From Candidatus Latescibacterota bacterium (GTDB taxonomy: Bacteria; Latescibacterota; UBA2968; UBA8231), in assembly GCA_016187725.1 (NCBI GenBank), contig JACPJE010000159.1:1-34050 (forward strand): a stretch of DNA of 34,050 nucleotides. Reading direction: 5' to 3'. Below are positions 22,655 to 31,188 of the stretch, piece by piece; the stretch's first letter is position 1, and every line of letters begins with the position of its first letter. Made by a program: the position numbers and the translations under genes. The notes under the pieces were generated by a model. It did no database searches. It worked only from the letters and a program-made list of their open reading frames with translations, and was not told where the DNA came from.

Positions 22655-23754
22655 TAGGGGACGATAACGGGTTCCATTTCGAGGGAGACGCCGAAATGGG
22701 CGCGCACCTGGCCGCGTATTCCTTCGGCCAATTCGAGCACCTGGCGGGTGGTGCCCCCGCAGTTGACCAGGGCCAGGGTGTGTTTGGTCGAGACCCCCGC
22801 CCCGCCCCGGCGGTACCCCTTGGGAAAACCGGCCTGTTCCACCAGCCAGGCGGCCGGCACCTTGATGCCCTCGGCCGAGGCAAAGGAGGGCGGCAGGCGC
22901 TCGCCCAGGCGGACCTTGAGCGCCTGGAAGGCTTCCTCGCTCAGCACTGGGTTGAGGAAGAAGGACCCCACCGAACGGGCATCGGGGTCGTGGGGATCGA
23001 GCACCATGGACTTCTTGCGGCGCAACTGCAGCACCCCCCCGCGCACCACCTCCAGCGCCGCCCGCCCCCGTCCCAGCTCTTGCAGGCCCACGCTTTCCTC
23101 CAGGTGGCGGCGCAACTCGGGATAACGGATCTGCGGCTCCCCCTCGGGTTCCAGCCGGTATCTGACCTCGGTGATCAGATAGCGGTCCTTGTCGGCGCCT
23201 TTGAAGCGGCTCTGGCGGTACGCGAAGCCGCAGGCCTCGTTGGTCCACGCCACTGGCTCCAGGCTCTGCCGGTCCAGGCCGCGCACCTCGACGAGGGTGT
23301 CTTTCACTTCCTGCCCGTAGGCCCCCACGTTCTGGATGGGGGTGGCCCCCACCAAGCCGGGAATGCCCGCAAGGCACTCGATCCCCGCCAACCCGCGCCG
23401 CACGCATTCCTCGACCAGCCCGTCCCAGGATTGGCCGGCGGCGGCCTCCACCAGCACCCCGCCCTCGGGCGCTGCGGCGAAGCGCAGACCAGGCAACTCT
23501 ACCTTGAGCACCAGGCCCCCGAAACCCTCGTCGGCAAAGAGCAGGTTGCTGCCCCCGCCCAGCACCTGCACCGGCAGCTTTTCCCCGGCGGCCCAGCCCA
23601 GGGCATAGCGGATCTCCTCCAGGGTGCGGCAGGGGGCAAAGTAACGGGCCGGGCCGCCCAGTTGCATAGTGGTGTGGGGGGCCAGGGGCTGATCGGTTTG
23701 CAATCTACTTAATCTGTCCATAGTCGTGCCGACAAATCTACGGCCAGCGCGCAT
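22648..23754 (-). CDS. murB: UDP-N-acetylenolpyruvoylglucosamine reductase
   Basis: FAD/NADPH enzyme that reduces UDP-GlcNAc-enolpyruvate to UDP-MurNAc in the cytoplasm, the second committed step of peptidoglycan synthesis. Start set at 23754, 11 bases after AAAGGAGG (23766-23773); ATG at 23721 is an alternative that begins closer to the family N-terminus (RLQTDQPLAPHTTMQLGG). The 368-residue protein is type I, E. coli-like: VQVLGGGSNLLFADEGF (FAD), GIECLAGIPGLVGATPIQNVGAYGQ, a Tyr-rich loop FAYRQSRFK, SVGSFFLNPVL with the catalytic Ser, and LEMEPVIV with the catalytic Glu. No mur neighbours are present; it is a lone gene here. The 3' end overlaps the convergent dehydrogenase. Confidence 0.95.
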   Translation of the reverse strand: MRAGRRFVGTTMDRLSRLQTDQPLAPHTTMQLGGPARYFAPCRTLEEIRYALGWAAGEKLPVQVLGGGSNLLFADEGFGGLVLKVELPGLRFAAAPEGGVLVEAAAGQSWDGLVEECVRRGLAGIECLAGIPGLVGATPIQNVGAYGQEVKDTLVEVRGLDRQSLEPVAWTNEACGFAYRQSRFKGADKDRYLITEVRYRLEPEGEPQIRYPELRRHLEESVGLQELGRGRAALEVVRGGVLQLRRKKSMVLDPHDPDARSVGSFFLNPVLSEEAFQALKVRLGERLPPSFASAEGIKVPAAWLVEQAGFPKGYRRGGAGVSTKHTLALVNCGGTTRQVLELAEGIRGQVRAHFGVSLEMEPVIVPYQ

Positions 23755-23795
23755 CCCTGGGCAAACCTCCTTTCTTGCCCTCATGCACCGCAGCC

Positions 23796-23864
23796 GGGGT
23801 GTACCTGTACCGGCTCCAGGCGGAAGGCCATACCGTATACCGCAAGCTCCTGCTGCTGCGCTAG
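23796..23864 (+). pseudogene. Relic of a T9SS C-terminal sorting domain
   Basis: On the + strand, 22 codons plus TAG read GVYLYRLQAEGHTVYRKL and end in LLLLR. This is the same ending as the intact T9SS protein at 2110-4080 (GVYFYRLEAGSFRETRRM, then VLVR). No start or upstream domain remains; the sequence before it is noncoding or murB upstream. It marks the 3' end of a deleted secreted-protein gene between murB and the histidine kinase. Confidence 0.7.
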
Positions 23865-23886
23865 GCGCGCAGCAGGTATCGGGGGT

Positions 23887-26262
23887 TCAGGGCCAGGAGC
23901 CGGTGGGCAGCACCACGGTGAAGAGGCTGCCCTTTCCCAGCTGGCTCTCCACCTCGATGTGCCCGCCGTGGTCCTGGACGATCTGATAGCAGATCGACAA
24001 CCCCAGGCCCGTGCCCACTCCCACCCCCTTGGTGGTGAACCCCGGATCGAAGATGCGCGGCAGGTCCTCGGGCGGGATGCCCGCCCCGCTGTCGCGGATG
24101 GCGATGTGCACCTCCCCGTCCTGGCACCGGGTGGAGATGGTGATGCAACCCTCCCCCTCGATGGCCTGCTGGGCATTGTTGAGCAGGTTGAGGAAGACCT
24201 GGTTCAGGCGTCCCGGGTAACACAGCACCAGGGGCAGTTCCCCGTATTCCTTCACGACCTGCACCCGGTTTTTCAGGTCGTGGTGGATGAGCAGCAGGGC
24301 GTCCTCCAGGCAGGCGTGGAGGTCGGCCTCCTTGCGGTCGGCCTCGTCCAGGCGGGCAAAATTGCGCAGCCCGCGCACGATGTCCGTCACCCGCCGGGTG
24401 CCGGTCTCGATCACCCGGTGGGCGTCCTGGAGCACCTGGAAGGCCTGCTGCATGGAGGGGTGCTCACGGCAGGCGGGAAAGTCCCGCTCCACCGCCGTCC
24501 TCAGCCTCTCCACCGCCCGCACCAGGGTATCCTGCATGCTGTGGATGGCGCCCAGCGGAGTGTTGATCTCGTGGGCGATACCGGCCACCAGCTTGCCCAG
24601 GGCCGCCATCTTCTCGGCCTGCATCAGCTGAGTCTGGGCGCGGATCACCTCGCGGTTGGCCCGGGCCAACTCCTCCAGGGTCTTGAGCTTCTCGGTGATG
24701 TCCTGCACCACCGCCTGCACTGCCCTGACCTCACCGCCCTGGTCGCGGATGGGAAAGAGTTCCTGCTCCGCCCACCGGTAGTTGCCGCCGCGGTCCCGCC
24801 AGCGGTACTCCACCCGCCGCACCACCTGGCCGCCGGCCGCCCGCCCAAAGGCCCCGTTCACCAGCGCCAGATGCTCCGGGTGGACGATGCGCTGGAAGAG
24901 TTCGGTATCCTGGTAGAACTCCTCGGGGGCGTAGCCCAGCCATTCGCGGATCTGGGGACTGACGTAGGTGTAATGGCCGTTGGTGGTCAACAGCATGACG
25001 ATGAACTCAGGGGTCTCGACCAGGGTGCGGTAGCTCTCCTGGGAAAGGGCCAGCTGCTGCAAATCGTCGCAGCGGCGGAAGGCCTCCGACAGGCCCTCGG
25101 CCAGTTCCTGCAACAGGGCGATGTCCTCCGGTGCAAAGGCCTCCGGCAGGGTGCTGTTGACCGCCAGGGTGCCCTGGGAGAAAGGCACGTCCACCACCGC
25201 GCGGATGCGGGAGTGCCGCTGCAGGTAGCGGCGCTCGCCAAAGAGGTCCTCGGCCTCCAGGTCGGGCCGGTAGGTGGGCTGGCCTGCCTGCCACATCCGG
25301 ATCACGGTGTTCACCGCCGCGGCGGTGTCGGAGATCAGCCAGCGCCCGTCGCGGGTGGCGCTGCGCGAGCGCATGATGGGCGGGTCAGCGCTCAGGTCGA
25401 GGACGTTGATGCCGCAGTTCTGGTAGGGGATGCTCAGCTGGTCCAGCCCCGCGCCGATGGCCACCACCACCTCCTCGATATCCTCCACTCCCTGCATCTT
25501 GAGCACCGCCTCGCGCATCTGCTGCATCACCCGCCGCCGCGCCTCCTGCCGCTTGCGCTGGGAGACGTCGCGGGCAAACCCCACGTAACAGCAAGCCCCC
25601 CGGCCCTCGGCGCGCAGAGGGGAGACCGAGACCTCCACCGGCACGATCTTGCCCTCCCGGGTGCAGCAGACCACCTCGCCGAAGAAGCTCCCCTGTTCCT
25701 GTAGCAGCCGGACGACCTGAGCGGCGCGCTCCTCGCCGATGAACAGGGCCGGGGTCTGGCCCCGCAGCTCGGCGGCGCTGTACCCCGTCAGGCGCAGGAA
25801 GGCGGGATTCTGCTCCAGGTAGCGGCCCTGCGCGTCGAGGATGGCGATGGGGTCCTGGGAGTAAGTGATGACCTCGCGGTAGAGGCGCAGTTGCTCCTCC
25901 AGCCGCTTGCGCTCGCTCACGTCCCTGGCGATGCCCTCGCTGCGCAGCGGCCGGCCCTCGGCAAAGAGGATGCGCCGATTGACCTCGAAATGCCGGACCT
26001 CGCCGCTCTTGGTGAGCATGCGGAATTCGACCATGCGAACCCCCTCGTCGCCGGCGCTCAGCGCCTCAGCGAAACTGGCCATCACCTGCGGGCGGTCTTC
26101 GGAGTGGACAAGCTCGAAGGCCGAGGTGCCGATCAACTCGTGCGGCTGGTAGCCGAGGATGGGGCTGACCGCCTGGTTGACGCTGAGGATGAGGCCCTGG
26201 GGATCTAGGGAGTAGACGATGTCCGGGGCGTTTTCCAGGATCGAGGGCAGGTCGGGGTTCAT
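23887..26262 (-). CDS. Soluble multi-PAS/GAF sensor histidine kinase
   Basis: The ATG overlaps the response-regulator stop (ATGA). The 791-residue protein has no membrane segments. Domain order: PAS (~1-120; APDIVYSLDPQGLILSVNQA), PAS (~125-245; SQDPIAILDAQGRYLEQNP), GAF (~255-410), PAS with PAC (~415-545; YTYVSPQIREWLGY), HisKA (~550-620) with His564 in GIAHEINTPLGAIHSM, and HATPase (~660-785) with LLNNAQQAI (N box), IRDSGAGIP (G1), GVGTGLGLSI (G2). The AHEINTPLG sequence is typical of kinases that pair with RpfG/CheY-like regulators. Its partner is almost certainly the CheY-like protein encoded just upstream. The PAS and GAF domains predict sensing of an intracellular ligand or redox state. 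No HAMP, no receiver. Confidence 0.93.
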   Translation of the reverse strand: MNPDLPSILENAPDIVYSLDPQGLILSVNQAVSPILGYQPHELIGTSAFELVHSEDRPQVMASFAEALSAGDEGVRMVEFRMLTKSGEVRHFEVNRRILFAEGRPLRSEGIARDVSERKRLEEQLRLYREVITYSQDPIAILDAQGRYLEQNPAFLRLTGYSAAELRGQTPALFIGEERAAQVVRLLQEQGSFFGEVVCCTREGKIVPVEVSVSPLRAEGRGACCYVGFARDVSQRKRQEARRRVMQQMREAVLKMQGVEDIEEVVVAIGAGLDQLSIPYQNCGINVLDLSADPPIMRSRSATRDGRWLISDTAAAVNTVIRMWQAGQPTYRPDLEAEDLFGERRYLQRHSRIRAVVDVPFSQGTLAVNSTLPEAFAPEDIALLQELAEGLSEAFRRCDDLQQLALSQESYRTLVETPEFIVMLLTTNGHYTYVSPQIREWLGYAPEEFYQDTELFQRIVHPEHLALVNGAFGRAAGGQVVRRVEYRWRDRGGNYRWAEQELFPIRDQGGEVRAVQAVVQDITEKLKTLEELARANREVIRAQTQLMQAEKMAALGKLVAGIAHEINTPLGAIHSMQDTLVRAVERLRTAVERDFPACREHPSMQQAFQVLQDAHRVIETGTRRVTDIVRGLRNFARLDEADRKEADLHACLEDALLLIHHDLKNRVQVVKEYGELPLVLCYPGRLNQVFLNLLNNAQQAIEGEGCITISTRCQDGEVHIAIRDSGAGIPPEDLPRIFDPGFTTKGVGVGTGLGLSICYQIVQDHGGHIEVESQLGKGSLFTVVLPTGSWP

Positions 26263-26741
26263 GCGAAGGTCTTGAGGATCTCCTGCTGGATGCGGCTCAG
26301 GTCGGCGTAGGCCTTGTTGATCTCGGCGATCTTCTCTTCGAGGTTTTTGAGCATCCGCTGCTTTTCCAGGCCGTTGCGGATGGCGATCAGCAGTTGGTCG
26401 TTGTCCCAGGGTTTTTCGATGTACTGGAAGATGCCCACCTCGTTGATGGCCTTGATGGCGTTTTCCTTGTCGGCGTACCCGGTGAGGATGATGCGGGTGG
26501 CGTCGGGCCGCAATTCGCGCATCCTGGCCAGGAAACTGATCCCGTCCATCTCGGGCATGAGGAAGTCGGAAATCACCAGGTTGACCTCGTTGCCCCTCGC
26601 ATAGCTCAGGGCCTGCCCGGGCGAGAGGAAGGGGATGGCCCGGTACTCGGTCTCCAGGGCCAGAAAGGATTTGAGGCTGGTCAGCACCATCTCCTCGTCG
26701 TCGACCAGCAGGATGGTGGCGGGCTTGGGGGTCCCGGTCAT
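26259..26741 (-). CDS. CheY-like response regulator with coiled-coil C-terminal tail
   Basis: AAAGGAGC lies just before the ATG at 26741, 12 bases after the cNMP-fold gene stop. Residues 8-125 form a complete receiver: acidic pair D14-D15, phospho-acceptor D59 (VISDFLMPEMDG), T87 (ILTGYADKENA) and K110 (YIEKPWDNDQL). The ADKENAIKAINEVGIFQYIEKPW block is the variant seen in RpfG-type receivers. After residue 120 there is no DNA-binding or HD-GYP domain, only a charged helix KQRMLKNLEEKIAEINKAYA that should form a coiled coil. Output is probably by protein contact. The downstream kinase overlaps it by four bases. Confidence 0.9.
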   Translation of the reverse strand: MTGTPKPATILLVDDEEMVLTSLKSFLALETEYRAIPFLSPGQALSYARGNEVNLVISDFLMPEMDGISFLARMRELRPDATRIILTGYADKENAIKAINEVGIFQYIEKPWDNDQLLIAIRNGLEKQRMLKNLEEKIAEINKAYADLSRIQQEILKTFA

Positions 26742-26753
26742 TCAGCGCTCCTT

Positions 26754-27176
26754 TCAGGCGACCTGGCCGATCAGGCCGCGCACCCGTTTCACCAGGGCCT
26801 TGAGCACGCCCTGGGTGATCTCCACGTTGTCCGCCAGCAGGTCGATGAAATCCTCCTTGTCCAGGCGCAGCAGCAGGGCGTCCTCGACGGCGGTGGCCGC
26901 CGACAGGCGCGGTTCCTCGTCGAAGAGGGCCCAGGTGCCAAAGGCCTCGCCCGGGCCGGCCACGGTGATCTCCAGCTGCTCGCGGTGCACCCGCACCTGG
27001 CCGCTGGCCACCAGGTACATGGCGTCGGCAGGGTCCTGCTGCTGGTACACCACCTCGCCGGCCGGGCAGTGCTGCTCCTCGAGGATGGCCGCCAGGTAGG
27101 CCAGCTGTTCGGTGGAGACCTGGGAGAAGATGTCCACCTCGCGCAGCAGCATCACCTTTTCCACCGTGGTCAGCAT
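26754..27176 (-). CDS. Cyclic-nucleotide-binding-fold (cNMP/Crp-like) single-domain protein
   Basis: The 140-residue protein is one CNB beta-roll: LREVDIFSQVSTEQLAYLA, HCPAGEVVYQQQDPADAMYLV, GQVRVHREQ, and the phosphate-binding cassette PGEAFGTWALFDEEPRLSAA. The conserved Glu of FGE is Thr and the RSAT Arg region is shifted (PRLSAAT), so cAMP or cGMP binding is doubtful. No HTH follows, so it is not a transcription factor. In related genomes a CNB domain is often fused to or encoded beside NTT-HEAT transporters; here it is the next gene, 9 bases after that stop. Likely a regulatory partner of the transporter. No clear ribosome site is visible. Confidence 0.85.
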   Translation of the reverse strand: MLTTVEKVMLLREVDIFSQVSTEQLAYLAAILEEQHCPAGEVVYQQQDPADAMYLVASGQVRVHREQLEITVAGPGEAFGTWALFDEEPRLSAATAVEDALLLRLDKEDFIDLLADNVEITQGVLKALVKRVRGLIGQVA

Positions 27177-27185
27177 GGTGTACTA

Positions 27186-29906
27186 CTATAGGTTCGCCCC
27201 GCCCCTGTCAATGGCCGCCCGCCTCAGCACCAGGGCCGCGGTCTCCCGCACCACCGGGTCGGGATCTGCCCCCAGCCGGCGCACCTGCTCCAGGGCCCCG
27301 GGATCGGCCTCTCCGTCCAGGCTGTGGGCGGCGCAGACCCGCAGCCAGGGGTCCGGCCCCGCCAGCAGCCTGGCCACCACCTCCTGGCGGGTGCCGAGGC
27401 TCCAGCCGAAAAGCCGGGCGCCGTGGGCGATGGCCTGCTCCGGCGTTTCGGCCTCCAGCAGCGGCACCAGGCGCTGCCTGAGCCGGCGATCCAGCAGGTT
27501 CTCCAGAAACTCCAGGGCGCTGGCCCTCTTCCCCGACTGGCGGTGGACCATCCCCAGGTAAGCGCGGTACATGTCCCTGGCCGGATAGTGCAGCCCCAGG
27601 AGGCGGAAGATGCGCTTGAGATTCTGCTCCTGCTTTTCTTTCAGGGCCTGCTCCAGCAGGGAGCCGGTCCCGGTGCGGCACCACCGGCACAACTGGAGCA
27701 GTTCGTAGTGGGTGGCCAGGGCCGCTTCCAGCAGGCGCTCGATGCGGGCCGGATCGAAGTGCAGCTGCGCATCGCGCGCCCGCAGCTTGCTCAGCGACTT
27801 GATCAGCGGATACTGGAGCGCCGCAGGGGCATCCTCCAGGCGGGCCAGCAGCAACTCGACGCTCTCCTGGCAGGTGATCTCGCCGATGGCGCGGGCCAGT
27901 TGGCGGCGGCGGGCCAGTTCCACCTCCTCGTCCGCCAGCCAGGCACCGAGCCTGGGGAGGACCCCCTTGCCGCAGGCGGCCAGGGCCAGCTGGGCCGTGC
28001 GGCGCTGCCGCCGGTCGGCCAGCTTTGCCACCAGCCAGGGGAGATAGGCCGGATCGGCCAACTCCCCGGCCGTGGCGATGGCCTGCTGGACCACCGCCGG
28101 ATCATCGTCCTCCATCAGGCGGTGCAACTGGGGCCGCAATCCCGGCCGGGCCCCGGCCAGGCGGGCCGCCTGCACCCGCTCTTCCCGGTTCCCCCCCATC
28201 AGCGCCTCGATCCGCTCGGGCGAAACCAGTTCCTTCTCGGCCGCACTGCCGTACTCGGCGACGCAGCCCAGGGCGGCCGAGCGCAGGGAGGGATCGGGGC
28301 TGTCCAGGGCAGCGGCCAGGCGGCGGCGCTGTCCCGCCTGGCCCTCGTGCAGGCACAGGCACCACAGGGCGGCGATCCGCACCTGGAGATCCCCGTCGGC
28401 CAGCAGCGCCTCCACCGCTGCCCGGGGGACGTTGTCCTGGCTGTGAAAGACCCGCAGGGCCCGCAGGCGCAGCTCGGCGGAGGGGTGCTGCAGCAGGCGC
28501 TCTACCGGCGGGCCCAGCCTCCTGGCCCTGACCGTGGCCAGCATCTCCAGGGCGTACCCCACCCGCCGCTCGTTGGAGCTGTCGAGGACGGCCATCAGGC
28601 TGCGCAGGGCCTCGGCCTCGGCCAGGCTGACCGTGAACTCGCCGGGGTCCAGTTCGCGCCACTCCAGGGCCTGGCGGAAGGCATCCACGTACGCCCGGCG
28701 GCTGCGCAGGGTCAGCCCCACCCACAGGGCCACCAGGCCCAGGGAGATCCAGCTCAGCTGCGCGTACCCCAGGCCCAGGGCGCCGGTGCAGATCAGGACC
28801 AGCAGCGCCCCCAACCCGGTGGCCACGTTGTCCACCGTGGTGTCGAGCAGCAGCTTGGTGCGCTGCTTGACCTGGAAGGGCACCGGCAGGAAGAGGATCT
28901 CGGTGGCCGCCTTGTGGATGGAATGGCGCAGGCCGCCGTCGCCCAGCTTGGCCAGCACCCCGGCCGGCAGCCCCGAGAGCACCAGCATGCCCCCCGCCCC
29001 CAGCCCCATGCTCAGGGGCAGAAAGAGCAGGGCCGGCGTCACCCCCAGGCTGCGCAGGATGCGCGGGGTCAGGAAGACCTGGACGAGAAAGGCCAGCAGG
29101 CTGAGGTAAGCGAAGAACTCGCCGAAGAAGGCGGCCTTGGCGTCCTTGGTGGGAAAGGCCTGGTCGGCGATCTGGTTGAACTGCACGTCCACCACCGCGG
29201 CCACCACCGCGCTCAGGCCGGCCATGCCTCCGATGAGCAGCAGCAGCTGGGAGCCGGCGATGGCCTCCAGGGCGCCCGGGCCCGGTGCGCGCCGGCGCCG
29301 GGGCCCGGGCTCGGGCCGGACCAGGTAGAGCAGCCCCAGGCAGAGGGCCAGCAGGCCCACGCACACCAGCAGCAATGCCTCGGTGCCCACCCGGTGCACG
29401 ATCCAGCTGGTGGCCAGCCCGCCCAGCACCGCCCCCAGGATCCCGGCGGTGCCGATGAGGCCGAAGAGCCGCCGGGCCTGGCGCGCGTCGAAGAGGGTCC
29501 CGGCCAGCAGCCACAAGAGCGAGGTGGCCAGCAGGCCGTAGAGGTTGACCCAGATGTAGAACAGGTAGAAGACCCAGGGCTGGTTGAGCGACAGGAGCAG
29601 CCAGAACCCCCCCAGGCAGGCCATCAGCACCAGGAAGGTACCCAGCACCAGCCGGTCCAGCCGCACCCGTGCGGAGAAGCGGGCAAACACCAGGGCCGCC
29701 ACCCCGCCGGCCAGGGCCACCAGCAGCAGCACGTAGGGGAGCTGGGCGATGCCCAGCCGGTCGAGGAAGAGGGCGTTGCGCGCCGGCTTGAGCACGTAGA
29801 GCGAGGCCATGACCAGCCCGTAGGCCAGGGACAAGGGCAGCAGGCGGGCCCATTCCTCCCGCCGCACCTCCACCCCCAGCAGTTTTCTCAGTCCCGCCTG
29901 CGCCAT
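27186..29906 (-). CDS. NTT/MFS-type nucleotide transporter fused to HEAT repeats
   Basis: The start at 29906 has GAGGG upstream and lies 7 bases after the preceding stop. The 906-residue protein has an ~11-12-helix transporter half (~1-430): LPLSLAYGLVMASLYVLKPARNALFLDRLG, WVFYLFYIWVNLYGLLATSLLWLLAG, RLFGLIGTAGILGAVLGGL, and AATEILFLPVPFQVKQRTKLLLDTTVDN. This is the ADP/ATP carrier-like (TlcA, PF03219-type) layout. The soluble half (~440-906) is a solenoid of HEAT-like repeats, e.g. SAELRLRALRVFHS, DLQVRIAALWCLCLHEG, DPSLRSAALGCVAEYG, and PDPVVRETAALVLRRAA at the end. Such NTT-HEAT proteins occur in free-living FCB bacteria and Bdellovibrio; whether they exchange nucleotides is unproven. It is encoded in an operon with a CNB protein and a two-component pair. 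Confidence 0.88.
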   Translation of the reverse strand: MAQAGLRKLLGVEVRREEWARLLPLSLAYGLVMASLYVLKPARNALFLDRLGIAQLPYVLLLVALAGGVAALVFARFSARVRLDRLVLGTFLVLMACLGGFWLLLSLNQPWVFYLFYIWVNLYGLLATSLLWLLAGTLFDARQARRLFGLIGTAGILGAVLGGLATSWIVHRVGTEALLLVCVGLLALCLGLLYLVRPEPGPRRRRAPGPGALEAIAGSQLLLLIGGMAGLSAVVAAVVDVQFNQIADQAFPTKDAKAAFFGEFFAYLSLLAFLVQVFLTPRILRSLGVTPALLFLPLSMGLGAGGMLVLSGLPAGVLAKLGDGGLRHSIHKAATEILFLPVPFQVKQRTKLLLDTTVDNVATGLGALLVLICTGALGLGYAQLSWISLGLVALWVGLTLRSRRAYVDAFRQALEWRELDPGEFTVSLAEAEALRSLMAVLDSSNERRVGYALEMLATVRARRLGPPVERLLQHPSAELRLRALRVFHSQDNVPRAAVEALLADGDLQVRIAALWCLCLHEGQAGQRRRLAAALDSPDPSLRSAALGCVAEYGSAAEKELVSPERIEALMGGNREERVQAARLAGARPGLRPQLHRLMEDDDPAVVQQAIATAGELADPAYLPWLVAKLADRRQRRTAQLALAACGKGVLPRLGAWLADEEVELARRRQLARAIGEITCQESVELLLARLEDAPAALQYPLIKSLSKLRARDAQLHFDPARIERLLEAALATHYELLQLCRWCRTGTGSLLEQALKEKQEQNLKRIFRLLGLHYPARDMYRAYLGMVHRQSGKRASALEFLENLLDRRLRQRLVPLLEAETPEQAIAHGARLFGWSLGTRQEVVARLLAGPDPWLRVCAAHSLDGEADPGALEQVRRLGADPDPVVRETAALVLRRAAIDRGGANL

Positions 29907-29913
29907 CAATCCC

Positions 29914-30642
29914 TCACCCCGCCTCTGCCGTGCGCCGCTGGTTCTCCCGCCCCACGGCCAGGGCCAGCCCCAGGTTGACCAGGGCAAAATGCCCCACCCC
30001 GAAGCTCAGCCAGTTCACCCCGGCGAAAACCAGTCCGGCGGAGAGCAGGTCGCCGGCCCGCACGAAAAAGTTGAGCACCAGCAGGCCTCCGGCCACCAGC
30101 ATCAGCTGGTACACCCCCAGGGGCCCTATCAGCAACTGGGCCACGTAGCTGCCCAGCACCGCGCCCAGCGAGGCGCCAAAGGCCACGATGGGAAAGAGCC
30201 TTTTCCCCTGCTCCGGGGTGTAGAGGTCGTTGGCAAAGGACCAGAACTGGGCGATCACCATCAGGTTGAAGATCCCCACCCACAGGTAGAAGACCACCCC
30301 CAGCGGGACCTCCATGCGGGCCAGCAGGTAGAACCCCCCAGACAGACGGCAAAGAAGAGGGTCACGCTGGCGATCAACCGCCGCCGCGGCAGCCGGCCGG
30401 CCAGCCAGGAATACAGGGGCACCGCCCCCAGCAGCAGCAGTCCCTGGCCAGCGGCGGCGTAACTCTTGATCTCGGCGCCGCCCCCCGCCAGGATCAGGGC
30501 CTCGCGCACTGGCTTGATCAGGTAGTAGGCAGTGAGCAGCAGGAAGACATTGAGCGCCAGCAGCAGGGCGTCGGTCCCCTCCCCGGCTCTGACCTGGGCA
30601 AAGACCCGGAGCAGGTGGTCCAACCTGCTGGGAGAGTTCATC
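29914..30642 (-). pseudogene. Second NTT/MFS-type transporter, frameshifted and internally deleted
   Basis: ATG at 30642 is preceded by AGGAAGG. The first part reads LLLALNVFLLLTAYYLIKPV, EALILAGGGAEIKSYAAAG and LAGRLPRRRLIASVTLFFAV, then loses frame in a run of six C (30334-30339; six G on the coding strand). One more G restores FYLLARMEVPLGVVFYLWVG, FNLMVIAQFWSFANDLYTPE and GKRLFPIVAFGASLGAVLGS. After VLNFFVRAGD the sequence jumps to a C-terminal-type ending SAGLVFAGVNWLSFGVGHFA. The total is about 243 residues, against roughly 450 for relatives, so several helices are missing. The shift could be a sequencing error; the deletion would still leave a partial transporter. It is the first transporter gene of the operon leading to the kinase. 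Confidence 0.75.
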
Positions 30643-31125
30643 GGCTGGCCTTCCTGGCTCAAGAGATTGCCCTCGCTGTCCTCCGCGATACCGGCCACAC
30701 TGTTGCTGCCCAACTCTTCTGCCACGCCGAGGTTTCGCACGCACTCCCCGTCGTACTTGCTGACGCCCCTATCGGTGTCAAACCAGAGGTTGCCTCTCTT
30801 ATCCGCCAGGATGGAATAGATGTTGTCGCTGGCCAGACCGTGAAGTGCATCCAGGGTTTGGAAGCGACTGCCATCGTACCTGCTCGCCCCCTCAAACCGG
30901 GTGATGAACCAGAGATACCCCCTCTCATCCTCCCGGATGGACCAGATCGAATTGCCGGCCAAGCCATCCGGAGGTCAGTCATGTACCTCACCTGAAGGTT
31001 CTCCCCCACCCAGAGGTCTCCGTGGCCAGGGTTCCCAGTTTTATCACCTCCTCAGCCACTGCCCTCCCCGTGCCTGTGTCCACGGCGACCAACAGAGCAA
31101 TAAAGAAGAAAGTGCAATTGCTCAT
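30643..31125 (-). pseudogene. 5' fragment of a secreted Reg_prop propeller protein, frame-disrupted
   Basis: From ATG at 31125 (minus) the first residues MSNCTFFFIALLVAVDTGTG look like a signal peptide. The frame then breaks: LWVGENLQVRYMTD reads in a second frame and DGLAGNSIWSIREDERGYLW in a third, followed by FEGASRYDGSRFQTL, NIYSILADKRGNLWF and RGVSKYDGE. These are Reg_prop blades like those of the 4407 activator. After about two and a half blades the sequence runs in frame straight into the AGGAAGG site and ATG of the transporter pseudogene. At least two single-base shifts are needed. The rest of the propeller and any kinase domain is gone. Confidence 0.7.
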
Positions 31126-31188
31126 GACTTTCATCTTCGCAGCCTTTTGACCACCCAGTCACTGGCGACCAGGTAGCTATTGGGGGAG

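Noticed and set aside
27324-29978. A very long open frame on the + strand opposite the HEAT transporter, rich in Gln, Pro and His.
   Set aside because: It is the antisense shadow of a GC-rich Leu/Ala/Arg-rich gene; the minus strand has clear domains, ribosome sites and operon spacing.
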